Assembly: GCA_036785705.1 (NCBI GenBank)
Contig: JAWUZG010000032.1
Location: 14,960,001 to 15,024,000 of the forward strand
Direction: 5' to 3'
DNA from: Acanthornis magna
Taxonomy: Eukaryota > Chordata > Aves > Passeriformes > Acanthizidae
Length of the DNA: 64,000 nucleotides
The first letter of the stretch is position 1. The number at the start of each line of letters is the position of its first letter. Below, piece by piece: positions 48,674 to 60,734 of this stretch. Under the pieces are notes generated by a model. The model was not told the DNA's origin, did no database searches, and saw nothing but the letters and a program-made list of their open reading frames with translations. Made by a program: the position numbers and the translations under genes.

Positions 48674-50376
48674 CCGCCATCCCCAGGCCTACCCCCAGCA
48701 CGCCAGTCACGCAGCGATCGTTTTCTGCAGCGATCGCGTTTCCACTTCAAAGCTATTAGAAAACTCAGGAAAGGATAAACCTGGTCTGTGGACTGCGTGG
48801 ACCACAATTTTGCCTGGGAAAGGCTGGTTCCCCCTAGAGCTTTTTGGGACCTGCAACCGCTGCCCTTCTCTGTGCTTAACGAGGCCTGCGGGCATAGAGC
48901 TGATTTAGTGGAAACTAACAGTCAGAGTTTAAATATGCTCTGATGACAGCTGACTTTACTTGTTAGAGGTGTTGCACAAGGCTGTTGCTAATGATTAAAG
49001 CAGATGGACAGGAGGAAGAAAGCAGAAAGCTCGAATGTGTGAGAGGTGAAAGGGCAGGAGAATTAGCCCAGAGATTTCCTGTGGTCTGTGGGTGTTTTGT
49101 GTTGAGCGCTAAATCAAAGAATTGTTTTTAATGAATGAAAGTGCTATACTTCAGCAGCTTAATTACAGCTAGCCTTCCTCTCCCGCCACAGTGGGAGTGG
49201 GTATTATTTTAGATATATTTGTGGTGGAGTATAAAATTGCCTTGCCTTACCTTTCTGCTGTTATTCTGTGAACACTTAATTTGGGGGGACCTTGTGAAAG
49301 GCCAGGCTGTGAAGCATCGCTCCCTGAGCAGCAGGACACGGCTCAGGGCACGGCGGAGGCGAGGGGCAGACCTGGCAGGGCTGGGCGCTGGCCAGCAGCT
49401 GCCTGCAGAGCACATGCGGTTGTTGCATCTGCTGCACTGCAACCTTGCAGGGTTTTTCCTTACCTTGGCCTTCACGTGGCCATGTGTTTGATTTGTTGGC
49501 ACTGAGAGGCTGCTGTGGCCCCTGCCCCTGCCTTGCCAGGGCTCCCACCGGCGTTGCAGGGCAGCGCAGGAAGGTTTGGGCAGCACAGTCAGCCTGTACA
49601 CAAGGGTCCAGCTCCACCAAGGGCGTGCTCTGGTAGTGGGATTAGAGGGAGAAACAAGGCCTGCATCAACCTCTGAGGTACATTTTTCTCATCGTTTCTT
49701 TCCTAAGCATTATGCATTGCGTTTCTACATGGTCTTATTATCTATATAAAAACCCTATTGATTTTAAACCCAAATATTATCATTGGATTTTTTTGAATGA
49801 CACCCGAAAGGCCCTGAGTCTACATCCAGTCATGTAAATGAACCCGTAACTACATCATATTGTGCTTTATGTGGCCATTATGATATGAAATTGTTCTTCT
49901 CTAGCTTCCAGTGATGAAAATTATTTAATATATTTTAATTCACTCTTAAGAGAAATTAAAGTACAACTATATTTACTCCAGCATCAACTGCATTATAAAT
50001 TAAATTAAATGCATACTTCTGTCAAGAAAAACATCTGTAATTCAAAGCAAAATGGTGTTTGTTTTTGTGAATTTTATGAGTCAAACCTTAAAGGAAATTG
50101 TTTTGTGCAAACATATGAGGAAAAAATATAGTGCCACCAGCCCAAGTTCCTTATATTTTGCTGTTTCATAGCTGGTTTTGTGAGTAGTTGGCTATGTATC
50201 TGCATTAGCTTCAGGATATGAATATATTTAAATTTCACATTATGTACTTCTCAGGAAGAAAATTAACTCTATGCAAAAATATCAATGAAATTAAAATAAA
50301 ACTGTTTGCAACTTACATTCTACAAAACCTCTGCCTGGAAAACAACATTCTACTTGATGATTCCAAATAATAACAA

Positions 50377-50392
50377 TGATGATGATGATGAT
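50377..50392. repeat. (GAT)n short microsatellite
   Basis: Five GAT units in AT-rich DNA. Confidence 0.85.
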
Positions 50393-53037
50393 AAAAGAAA
50401 GCTCTATAAATTTTGCAATGCATGTGAATTCCAGAACAGCAAAATTAGCCTCTTTTAAAAATCTTTCTGTTGCTATTTTATTGTTGCTTTCACGTGCCTA
50501 TTCCCTGTAATTTAACATTTGGAATAGTAATTTGCTTTAAACTCTTCAATAAAAGCATAAGAGTTTCCCTCTGTCTTTTTGGTTGAAAGACTCTGCATAT
50601 TTTAGGCAAAGCCAGTTCTCTGTTCTGGAAGAATCTGTTTGCTGTGAAGAAATCAACCTTGACAAAATTGTAAGACTTCTTATATATTCTGGTGAAAATA
50701 GGTAAATAATGATCTGGAAAAAACTTGTACTGAAAATCAGCATGATTTTCTATTTGCATATGTGCAGGCAGACAAAAGGCACAGATAAAATATTTTATAG
50801 AGTTTGGCTCAAGATGAAAAAAGAACCAAACTAAAACAACTTTTGTTCCTGTGAAGAAAAAGAAAAAAAGAACGAAAAAAGTAAAGAAAAATCCAGCAAC
50901 TTTTGTTCCAGTAATGTTTCTCCAGCTTTGATTTAAGCTTTAGTTTCATTCAAATTAAACCACTTAGCTTTGTCTGGTTTGAGAGTCATAATCATACAAA
51001 ACAACAATGTTTCGCCAAGCACAATAAATCAGCCCAAGTTCAGTCTAAATTTGTCTCACATTTTTTCCAAATTCAATAAATATTTAGCAGGTTGGACCAT
51101 GGTTTGAGGTTTCTAATGGATTCCCTGACTGTGTTTAGCCTCCTTTGATGGTTTGATGCAGAAAGAAAACACAGTTCTATTGAAATCTAGGAGGTGACTA
51201 AGAGAGGCAGATCGAGATCTGCATAGACATGTTTGAATAGTCCTTCAGAATTGTTTAACCCATTAAAATCTCTGTCTAATGGAGCACTGTAGCAATAATT
51301 AGCCATGCACAAGGTCATAGGCATTATAGATATTTCAACAGCAACTGAAGTCCCCAGTCCCCCTTCTGAATGAACTACTCTTTTCCAAGTGATGCAAAGT
51401 TCAAGTCCTTTGATTTCAATCAGTAATTTTGTTTTGTCTTGGTGATATTGGGTAAAATTGTGGAAAAAATGTAGAATACTTTAAACCTTTATTTATGTTC
51501 AGGATCTTCTTAATATTACTGCATTTCTGTATCTGGATATATATTTACTGAGCCTGGATACAATATTCTCTATCAACGGAAAGATTTGTTGTTTGATAGA
51601 TATTCTTAATTTGTTGAGGAAGTAGGGAACCATGGTGATCATGTGACTTAGAGATTGAAAAATCCTGATTTATAGTGGTGCTGTATCAGTGTCTTTCATT
51701 TTATATCTTAGTCCTGTTATCCATTCAGAATTGTTTCATTTTAACTTTGAAATAGAAATATCTCTGGTGAAGTAACATCAGCTTCCCTTGAGTACAAGAA
51801 TTATGATAGTTTCTTTATGGCAATTTTGAGATTAGAGGGTGTTAAAAACAAAATTAACAAACATGAGAAAAAGTAGTATTGTCATTAAAGTGAGAAACAA
51901 TCTGAGACAAATTATGTAATAGCTTGAATTCTAGTATATGCTTTGTAAGAATTAAATAATGTATTTTTTCTGCCATATTAAGTTAGTATTATTGCTACAT
52001 TTGAGGAAAAAAAATAAAGAATTGTTACTTTAAAATGTTATATAATCCACTTTTGCTTTAACCAAACAACAGTTAAATGAAGAGACAGAATTGCAGCAAG
52101 GAAAATACTATAGTTAATATAAGTAGAAGTAGAGAGTTGATTTTAACTATTTTCCCTCTCAAAACACACAACTAAAATATAATTGTTTGTGAAAATTAGT
52201 CCAAGCTACTGATTGTGCATGTTTTTGAACACTTTAGTTCCCGCTTTGTTCAGCTGTGAGGGACTTCTGCTGTATATACTGTGATGCAGCATAAGCAAAT
52301 AGCAGAACGGATATAAAGCTATCTTTCAGTCACATTGCACGTAGAAACATATGATGGCAATTATGAAGGACAATGAGCTTGGACAAGGCAATATGAACAG
52401 GTACTTGAAATATCCAGGCCGGCTCCAATCGTCCTGGTTTTATTTAAACCCATGCATTGCCTCTGCTGGGGATGCCAGTGGGACCCCAAGATGGGGGAAA
52501 ACTGGTTTTGGTTCTGTTGGGCATTGTCTGATTTATGTTCAGACTCCACTTGTATTCAGAGCTGCGCTTGTGTTACTGGTTTATCTCTGGAGATAACAGT
52601 AGGTGACAACTGAAAGTATCTAGAGCCAAGATGAACTTTTTTCAGGTTGCTGTGTAAATCTACCATTTGAGCCAGGGAAACAAACAAAAAACCCCACTGT
52701 CTTTGCAGCTGTCCTTTGCAGCTGTCTTTGGAAAGAAGAGCTATGTAAAAAGCAAATAATTTTTTTTCCTCAAATGTTCCTAAAAGTCTGTGACATCCTT
52801 TTCCTCAAATGATCTTTTTTCTTACTTGATCACAGTTGCCCAGGTCTTCATTCACCTCAGTTGTATCTTAAGCTGCAAGATAAATTGCATGGGCAAAGGG
52901 CAGAAGCACACCCAAAACTTTTGAAGCCAAGAGGGGAACCAAGAAAAATGATATTCAGACATTAAAAGGGAGGCCTAACCATTTAAATTCTGAGAGCAAG
53001 GAAGCTGTCAAAAGCAGGAAGCAAGGAAAAGGTGCAT

Positions 53038-53140
53038 TTGAGCAACATGGTCTAGTGGAAGGTGTCCCTGCCAATTACAGGGTGGTTGGAACTAGATGAT
53101 TTTAAGGTCCCTTCTAACCAACCACTCTATGATATTATGA
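53038..53140 (+). mobile_element. CR1 LINE 3' tail fragment
   Basis: About 100 bp matching the CR1 3' end: CATGGTCTAGTGGAAGGTGT, then GGTTGGAACTAGATGATTTT, AAGGTCCCTTCTAACCAACC and a CTCTATGATATTATGATT tail. It is severely 5'-truncated and non-coding. Confidence 0.88.
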
Positions 53141-54865
53141 TTATACACTGCATATGTTATTTGACTTCTGGAATGGCATATAGTGGAGGTATGGATAAGA
53201 TTAAAGGAGAAAGGAAGGTGCCAGGACCAAAGAGGGAAAAACCCCAAGTCAAGAATATGATTTGTGACTTTGTGTTTTATCCTTTGCTCTGGAAAGTAGG
53301 AGGGATGGGATGAGAGACAGTGAAGGAGCTGGTATGGAGGAATTTGCACTGTTCAGAGATTGCCTTTTGTGCCCTTGAACAGGATGGTAAAGGAGAGAGG
53401 AGCCCCCCAGACAAAGACCAGGGGTGGCAGGGCATAACAAGTGCAGAAAGCCCAAGGTGGAAATGAAGGCTGAATGTGTCTGTTGAGACATGTCTGTTCT
53501 GTGGGGAAAGCAAATTTATGGAGGGAAGAAAGGAAGTGAACAAAAAAGGGAGTAAAACATATTGAAGACTAGAACATAATTTAGAAAAAAGGGCTCTTGC
53601 AGAAAGGGTACAGCCTTTTCTACATGTAGCCTAAGAGAATTAAGTGTGGATGTGTGGGAGGCAGTCCAAGACTGTAAGTTTAAAAAGGGTAAGAAAACAT
53701 AGCAGCAGGAGTGCTGAATTGAGATCAAGAGCTAGCATCCTTACAGGTCACTGGAAAATCAGTGTTGGCCAGTCATTACCTCATTGTAACCACTGATATC
53801 TTCTACCCGAAATGTAGAGAAAAAACATACTAATCTCAGATGTCCTTGTGTGTGACTTCTAGATCCCTGATAAATGGTGGTGATACCAAGTGAGGTCTTT
53901 AGGTCTGATTGACTTCAGTAGAGAAATAGAGCTTTAGCCCCGATTCTGGATTGCAACCATTTGCTTTGCTGTTTTATAGCATGTCTGTGGGCCTAGCTCC
54001 TAGTGGAAAGAAAAACAGGACTTGTCCTACATAACTGAAGACAGGAAAATGTCCTTATCCCCAAACAGAGAAAGCAACGCCCTTCTGAAAAGAGACAGCT
54101 CACTCTGCTGTCCTTGTAGACTGTGCTGGAAGATTCTAGTTGTGGAACCAACAACCATTTTCCTGCATCTTGACAAATTTGCAAAAACTTTTCATAAGCT
54201 TGGGACAAGCTTAAAATGAAGCAGAGGCCTGGACTCCAACTGTTCTTTGTTTCATGGATGTAGTGAAAACAATGGTAGAAGCTATTGACAGGTCATTTTT
54301 TAATAACTGATTTTTTCCATTGTTTCATATTAATTTTCATAAATACTCAATAACATGACACATGGAGTTGACTTGTATAATAGTTTGCCATATTTGAGAC
54401 CATTCTGTTATCCTGATTATTTTATCTCTTCCACATCTCATAGAGACAAACTGGGCATGCTGAATGTGAACCTGCTTTGTTCCTCCAACTGTTTCAGTTA
54501 ATCCTCTGTTTTACTCACTTTATTAACCCTATTTTCTCCTTATTAGATTGCCTTCAGAGTATCTGAAGGAAACTCACACTACCCTCTGGTTTCTGCCTTT
54601 GTAATCATCATAAAATTCTCATGTGCCAGGTCTCCTTTCCTTGTTGTACACACTACACCTCATTCTCCAAGGAATCAGAAAGCCTAATGTATGATGCAAC
54701 ACTTGCAGAAGAAAATGTAGGAATCTCTTTCCTAAGCAAATCACCTCTAGCTTCCTTTTCCCAGTATTTCCTGCAAGCATGGAGCTCCCAGCTCATGTCT
54801 CCCTGAGATGTAAAGCCTTCAGGCTTTATTATTCTTATCATCAACCCCTACTTTTAATATTAAAG

Positions 54866-54890
54866 AACAGTGGTGGTTTAGACCACTGTT
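54866..54890. repeat. 9-bp perfect inverted repeat
   Basis: AACAGTGGT, a 7-nt loop, then ACCACTGTT. It extends slightly further with a wobble pair. Confidence 0.85.
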
Positions 54891-57033
54891 TTCTCAGCCA
54901 CAGTACAAATGAGTGGCATGTTAAAAGAAAGTGCCTCTATCATAGACGAATTAAAGTCTTGGTAGATGAGGAAATGTTCTGATTAAATAAACAAGAAGGT
55001 AAGGAAAGTAGAGAGAAAACATATACTTTCTCCGAAATTTTGTGACAAAGTTTTGTTAGTAAGAAGAGAAGGCAGTACGGAAGGCCTTTGAGAGCTCAGG
55101 GTCAAGGCTGCAGAGATGTGGCCAGTGTCCCACTCCTGCTGGAGACAAGCCCTTGCACACCCAGGTCACTGTTAGCTGAGGGGGTAGCAGGGACTTCATT
55201 CCTCAGCATCCTTCTGTGTGCAAAGCTGAGATGGCTGCTTGCCATTATGGACTAAAATGCACAGGTATTAACATGAGCTCTTGTTCAGCTATTTTGTTGG
55301 CCCCAAAGATCAAAAACCAAGAAGGCAAGTAGCTGTTTCTCATATGCTACTTCAGGCTAGCTGAAAAGCTCTCCCACTGGGTCCTCAAGGTTTTGGTATC
55401 CTGGAAGTAGCTTATACCAGGTAGTCGACAACATCTACCTTAGAGCCAAGGTTGCCGCCCACCGCACTGTGGCTGGCATAGAGCAGGGCTGCTGAAAGGT
55501 CTGAAGATGAGAACTGCAGTATTGTAAAAGGGGTGTCTGTGAGTGGCACCAGCTCCTACACTCTGCCTTCATTAATGTCAGCCCCATGACAAGTCTGGAG
55601 ACAGACAGTGTCCTCATGCTTCTCTAAAGTATTTCTGTGGGAACACATAATTTCTGTGAAAGATAAACCTCATCGCTGTAAAAATTTGCCTGCTGCAGGC
55701 CTAAGCAGTCTGTGTCAGCTCAGTCAAGTCTTTCATTATGTGGGCTTCATATTTTCTCTGAAGACTTCCCATGAACCTCCTTGCTTATGAAATAAAACAG
55801 TCAAGAAAGTTAGATTGCAATTCCAGTGTACATGGCATGTCCATTTGAGGTGCAAGGAGGGTACAGTTTAGGCTTTAAATCACATACACAGAATAGGATC
55901 CTTCTGCCATCAAACCAACCCCAGCAAACTCTCTTGGCTTGATTTCCAAAGTTGCTGAACATCTGTTGTTCTTGCTGATTTCAGCGCACTGTGCAAAAGC
56001 TCAGCAAGAGCTCAGCAAGTCTGAATGTCTGACTGGCTGCGTGACATCCTGAAGTCTCCTGTGGTACAGGGAGGTCCACAGTGGGTTTGATGCTGGCATG
56101 AGACCAGTTGTTTCATATGTGGGAAGAAAGGAGCACTCATGCTCTGTGGCCAAACAGGCAATTGATGGAGGAAATGCAGCAGTGGCACAAAAAAATGTGG
56201 TGCAAGCTGAGGCAATCATCACTCCGGCAAGCACAATGAACACCTTCTGGCTACATGCATGGGTACATGTGTTATGCATTAGAGTTACACATGTTAACTA
56301 TACCCATATATTTTTTCCTTCTGTAGAGATAGCCAAGCCCTGGTACTGAAGGCCAGTTGACTGACAGACATAACATGATCCACTGGATTCACAAGACTGT
56401 GGGCATGGGAGGCCCAAGATAACTGCTGAGCTGCTGACCAGTAGATGGACCTTGGGTGAGTTTTCTTCTCTGCTACTGCTGTTGGTCAATCTGTTCCCTG
56501 CAGTTGTAAGCTCCTGTCAGGAAACACCAGAAGGAGCTGAGGGAATAGGGGTAGCTTTTTACAATGAGTGCTACTGCCTGCTGACAATAACTTTAGCTTA
56601 GGAGGGGCAGCAGGGTTGAGCAGAATGGCTTAGGAGGAGGAACAGGTGTCAATATGGAGCTGGTCAGGAAGAGAGACAAAGGCCAAGCACAGACTTAGAG
56701 ATAACAAAGGTATGAGAAGCTGTGGGAGGACATTATCCATCTTCCTGACTTGAGACAGGATCTTCTGTGCTGAAACTGTACCTGACAGATACACTTTTTA
56801 CAAAGGCTGCCAATACTAGAAATTGCACAACCTCCTTCATAAACACCTTTCAGTGTTTAAAGATCCTTATGGGTTTTCCTAATGCCTGACCTCATTCTTC
56901 CTTGCTTCTATTTAAGCATGTTACTGCTTGTCACATCTAAACAGAGATGAAAAAAGCAAGAATAGGTTTTTCTCTTTTGGCAGCTATTGTTCAAAGCCTT
57001 CAAAGCCTGTTACCATTTCTCATCTCAGTTTAC

Positions 57034-57048
57034 TTTTTTTTTTTTTTT
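57034..57048. repeat. poly(T) run
   Basis: 15 consecutive T residues. Confidence 0.9.
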
Positions 57049-58203
57049 GGCTGAGCCTCATGAAATTTCTTCTCTCCCCGTGTTTTTCAATCTCTGTTTG
57101 TTCTCATTGTCTTTCTTTGCGTCCCTCCCTTCACATCATTTTGAAGTGCTGCATCCAAGACCAGATTCAATACTTCAGCAGAAGTCCTCCAATCATGCCA
57201 AAGGGTGTCTCACAAATGTCACTCCTATTTATACCCCCAAAATTCACGTTTTCTGCAGCTCCCACCACCAACAATTCACATTTGGTGTCTTAGGTAGAGT
57301 CACCCAAACAGTCCTCTTTCTGTGGGGCCTGCTGTGTAACAAGCTGTTCCTCCTGAGTAATTTAGGCTGCCAGTTGCTGAGGAATAAAGCACTCAGAACA
57401 TGCTAGAAAGCAAGGGCTTTGACACATTATTCATTTTGAAATGGACCATTATTTACTGAGCAAGAACTGGGGAATTTAGCACAAATAAAACTGTTCTTCC
57501 AAGTCCATGGAGAGCTGTCTGGCCCCAAAACCAGTTTAATTTAACCTCTGCTAGCCAGGGCATTGTAGCAAAGAAAGCTGCTGGAACAATAGTAGAAGTT
57601 GCAGCAGCAAGGAAAACAGAAGCAGCAAGGTTTGTAGGATCTGGATGCTGGCCATACATCTGGGCAAGCCCACTGCACACAACCTGTGATGCAAGCCCTG
57701 CATGATGCAAACAGACATGTGCATTTAAGCCCAGCCTACATGTAAGCTTTTAGCAATTGGATCCCTTGGAGCGGCCCTCTCCAGCATTAAGAGGCCATTC
57801 ATTTCTATGCTGGAACATCATGGAGAAGGGCATGGCAAGGGTATAAGGGAAGAGTCATAGGTTGTTCTCATCAGTAGGGAAGACTCTTCAGCCTTCTGAT
57901 AGAAACTGATGCTTTTTACTTCACTCTTTGAAGTCTCTTATTTGGGCATTAGATTCAAACTCTAAAACAAATCAATATAATGAAAAATAAGCCTCTCTCA
58001 ATAAATAGTTTGAAGTGATATTTTACTTTCAGAGTCCTAGTGATAAATTAATGGCAGCATTTCAACTGTTCTGTTTGAAAATACAGTTTGTAGAAAGTGC
58101 TGCACTGCTCTACATGAAGTTGACAGAAGTTTAAGGCTTACTCTTTTCTTTAGTTTTAGATAAAACCTAATCTCTTGATATGACTGTGGTTAAAGTATAC
58201 TCA

Positions 58204-58249
58204 GTGTGTGTGTGTGTGTGTGTGTCTATGAGAGAGAGAGAGAGAGAGA
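58204..58249. repeat. compound (GT)11 ... (GA)10 microsatellite
   Basis: A GT run (58,204-58,225) is separated by CTAT from a GA run (58,230-58,249). Confidence 0.96.
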
Positions 58250-60701
58250 AGCACATAATGGTTTTTATTTTCTTACTTTTAATAGGGCTATTTTGTGAGG
58301 CTGAAAAAAAATTGTTCAACTTGCCTTAATTGATTGTTTAAAGTACCATGGTGGATTTGTCTTTTAAACATAGCCCGTGGTTAAAGTTCCTGTTGCATTG
58401 TATTTGAAGTAGGTCCTTTGTGCTTTAAAATGAAAACTGTAAAACTTTTGGTGTTTAAGGCTTTCTGACTCCAAGTTAATTGTTTTCCTTTAATATGAGC
58501 AGAATTAAAGATATTAAAAATTGACTGCTGGAGCACATAATTGTGGCCTCCCATCTATTCTTCTTGTGGAAATGAAAGGAATATTGAAAGAGTTTCTATT
58601 TTACAATACCAGAGGTGGCCATGCATTTACAACTCTATATATTCTTTTAGTTGAATTCTTCTAAACCTCACGCCTGGCTAGCAGTTTTCTCCCAGACGAT
58701 TTTCATTTTCAAAACATTCACATCCAATAAACTACACGAAACATAGTGTGAGAGAAAAAAGGGACAGGAAATGGCTCTGTTGCATGGTTATTACATCCTA
58801 TTGCCTGTGGGTTGCTTTGTTATGAGTTTTAACTATGTAAATATGACGTATATGACATCAGAATTTAATCTAAAGCTACTAGGTGGGAGATAGAGTGTGA
58901 CTTTATTGTTAAGGCTAAAATCAACTGGGTGTTGACAGGTCTCAAAAGTCACTGAGTATAAGCTTGAAAAGGAAAAGCTCAGACTGATAAGCTGTTCCAT
59001 GATTGACAACTTCAGGCTTGACTGCAAGTATTGAAAACAGTTGAGCAAATGGAGGGAAAAAAGTTTTATTTCATAAGAAACTACACTGGGAAATACAGGA
59101 GGATTTATAGGCTGACGTAGCACAAAAACCTAAGAAAAACAGGTGTGAGGTTTATAAAATCTGGGAACTGGGAAAGCACATTGTCTATGAATGATTTCCC
59201 CATTATAGTTTAATTAACCTTGTAAAAGCCCCTATGCAAATATAATGGCAGAATGGACGGAAAAAATAAAACACTGGTGTCCACTATCTTTGACTTTCAA
59301 CAAATCATATGTCAACAGCTCATGGCAAGGAGGTGGGTTGAAAAAAATGAGAAGAAAATAAGAGAAAAAGATTTCAGTGAGAAATAAATTCACCAGAGAA
59401 AACAACACATTGATTTTTCATCTTTCCAGCAAAGTCAGACCAATTTTTGGCACTGTAAAATCCATTATGGAGACAATAAAATAAATACAGTTTAAAGTAG
59501 CAATCATGGGCTGATTGAAATGTTATGATAGCAACACATGCTATATCTTATCAAATATTATCCATGAGGAAGCATTCAATTCATTTTGTGCCAATTATCA
59601 TACTCTGTGCATCATAAACTTTTATTGCTTGTTATGGAATGCCACTCAGCCAACTTTTTCTTCAGATATTGCATCATCAGATTCAGATGGAAAACATATT
59701 TTAATGTGGCAAAGTGTTAAAGAAATCTAATACTCTGGGGCTGAATGAAAATGTTAAGGTTCATCTCCTGGATAAGAAAAACAATTTATGAATGCAATAT
59801 TCATTTCCTGAGGTGGGCATAAGCAAAAACCTCATCTGAAACTTAAAACCAACATGTTTGCCTTCACTAGTTTCCTAAGTTTAACTCATTGATGTCATGT
59901 ATTATGGTCCACTGCTGAGACCACATCTGGGAAGGGCTCCCTTTTTTCAGTTCTCCAGATCACTTTTACAGGGAACTCCTTGTATAATTGCGTGTGTTGA
60001 GATTTGGACCTCAAGGGCCAGTGGATCAGGTTTCACTTTTAATATATTACTGGAGAATATCAAAATAATCTACTTGTTTAATCTTGATCATGCCAGCCGA
60101 TTAACACTTTGACACCCTGAATCACAGATGTTAAGTACTCCAGGGTAAGGTTTCAGTGAAGCGTACAGACTATAATGAGGCTTTGTGAAGTTACAGATCT
60201 GAGGTTAATATATTTACTTAAGCATTTGCAGTACACAAAGCAGGGCTGTAGCTATCAAAAGATAAGTTGGACAACATTTATAAAAAACACCCATTGTACA
60301 TGGGGGTAGGTGTCAAGATTGGCAGCAGTTTGCTGGGATGAGAATATGCCTCCTGGAGGGGGTGGCAAAGGGCTTCTGATTTCTCTTTTAGGGGCTTCAA
60401 AAATGAAGCAGGAAGGGTGTGGTAATGAGTATTCAGTCCAAAGGACTCACGGATAAGTGACTTGTCATGGAATGTCAGACTGTTTCTGATGCATCTCCTA
60501 TGTAGAAACAGGGACAGTAGTAAACAGCATAATTCCTCAGACCTGCAAAGAACACTTTGAAGCAGCTGAGCCAGGAATCATCCTGAGTAATGTCCCCAGT
60601 CATAGCTGGCGCACTGAGGACCATATTGAATTCTGTTTTCTGATGTGTTGGATCCGCTTGCACAATTTGTAGTGTTTGTCTCTCCATCCCATCATTGATA
60701 C

Positions 60702-60734
60702 CAATGACAATTCATTGAATTCAATGACAATTCA
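60702..60734. repeat. short direct repeat CAATGACAATTCA
   Basis: Two exact 13-bp copies with a 20-bp period (60,702-60,714 and 60,722-60,734). Confidence 0.88.

Larger units (their letters stand above)
47889..53037. other. intergenic region with a possible regulatory segment
   Basis: About 5 kb with no gene recognised. The part at 48.6-49.5 kb is relatively GC- and CpG-rich and has several transcription-factor cores. The part after 49.7 kb is AT-rich with a small GAT repeat. Open frames around 49.2-49.6 kb overlap on both strands and reflect GC content. Confidence 0.5.

Noticed and set aside
49209..49636. ORFs of 60-130 codons on both strands at 49.2-49.6 kb
   Set aside because: Mutually overlapping in GC-rich DNA. 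More consistent with a regulatory patch than a gene.
59890..60120. Possible very old CR1/L3-like fragment (CTGAGACCACATCTGGGAAG)
   Set aside because: Only a short resemblance to the CR1 GAGACCACATCTGGAGTACT segment; the rest does not follow. A profile search would be needed.
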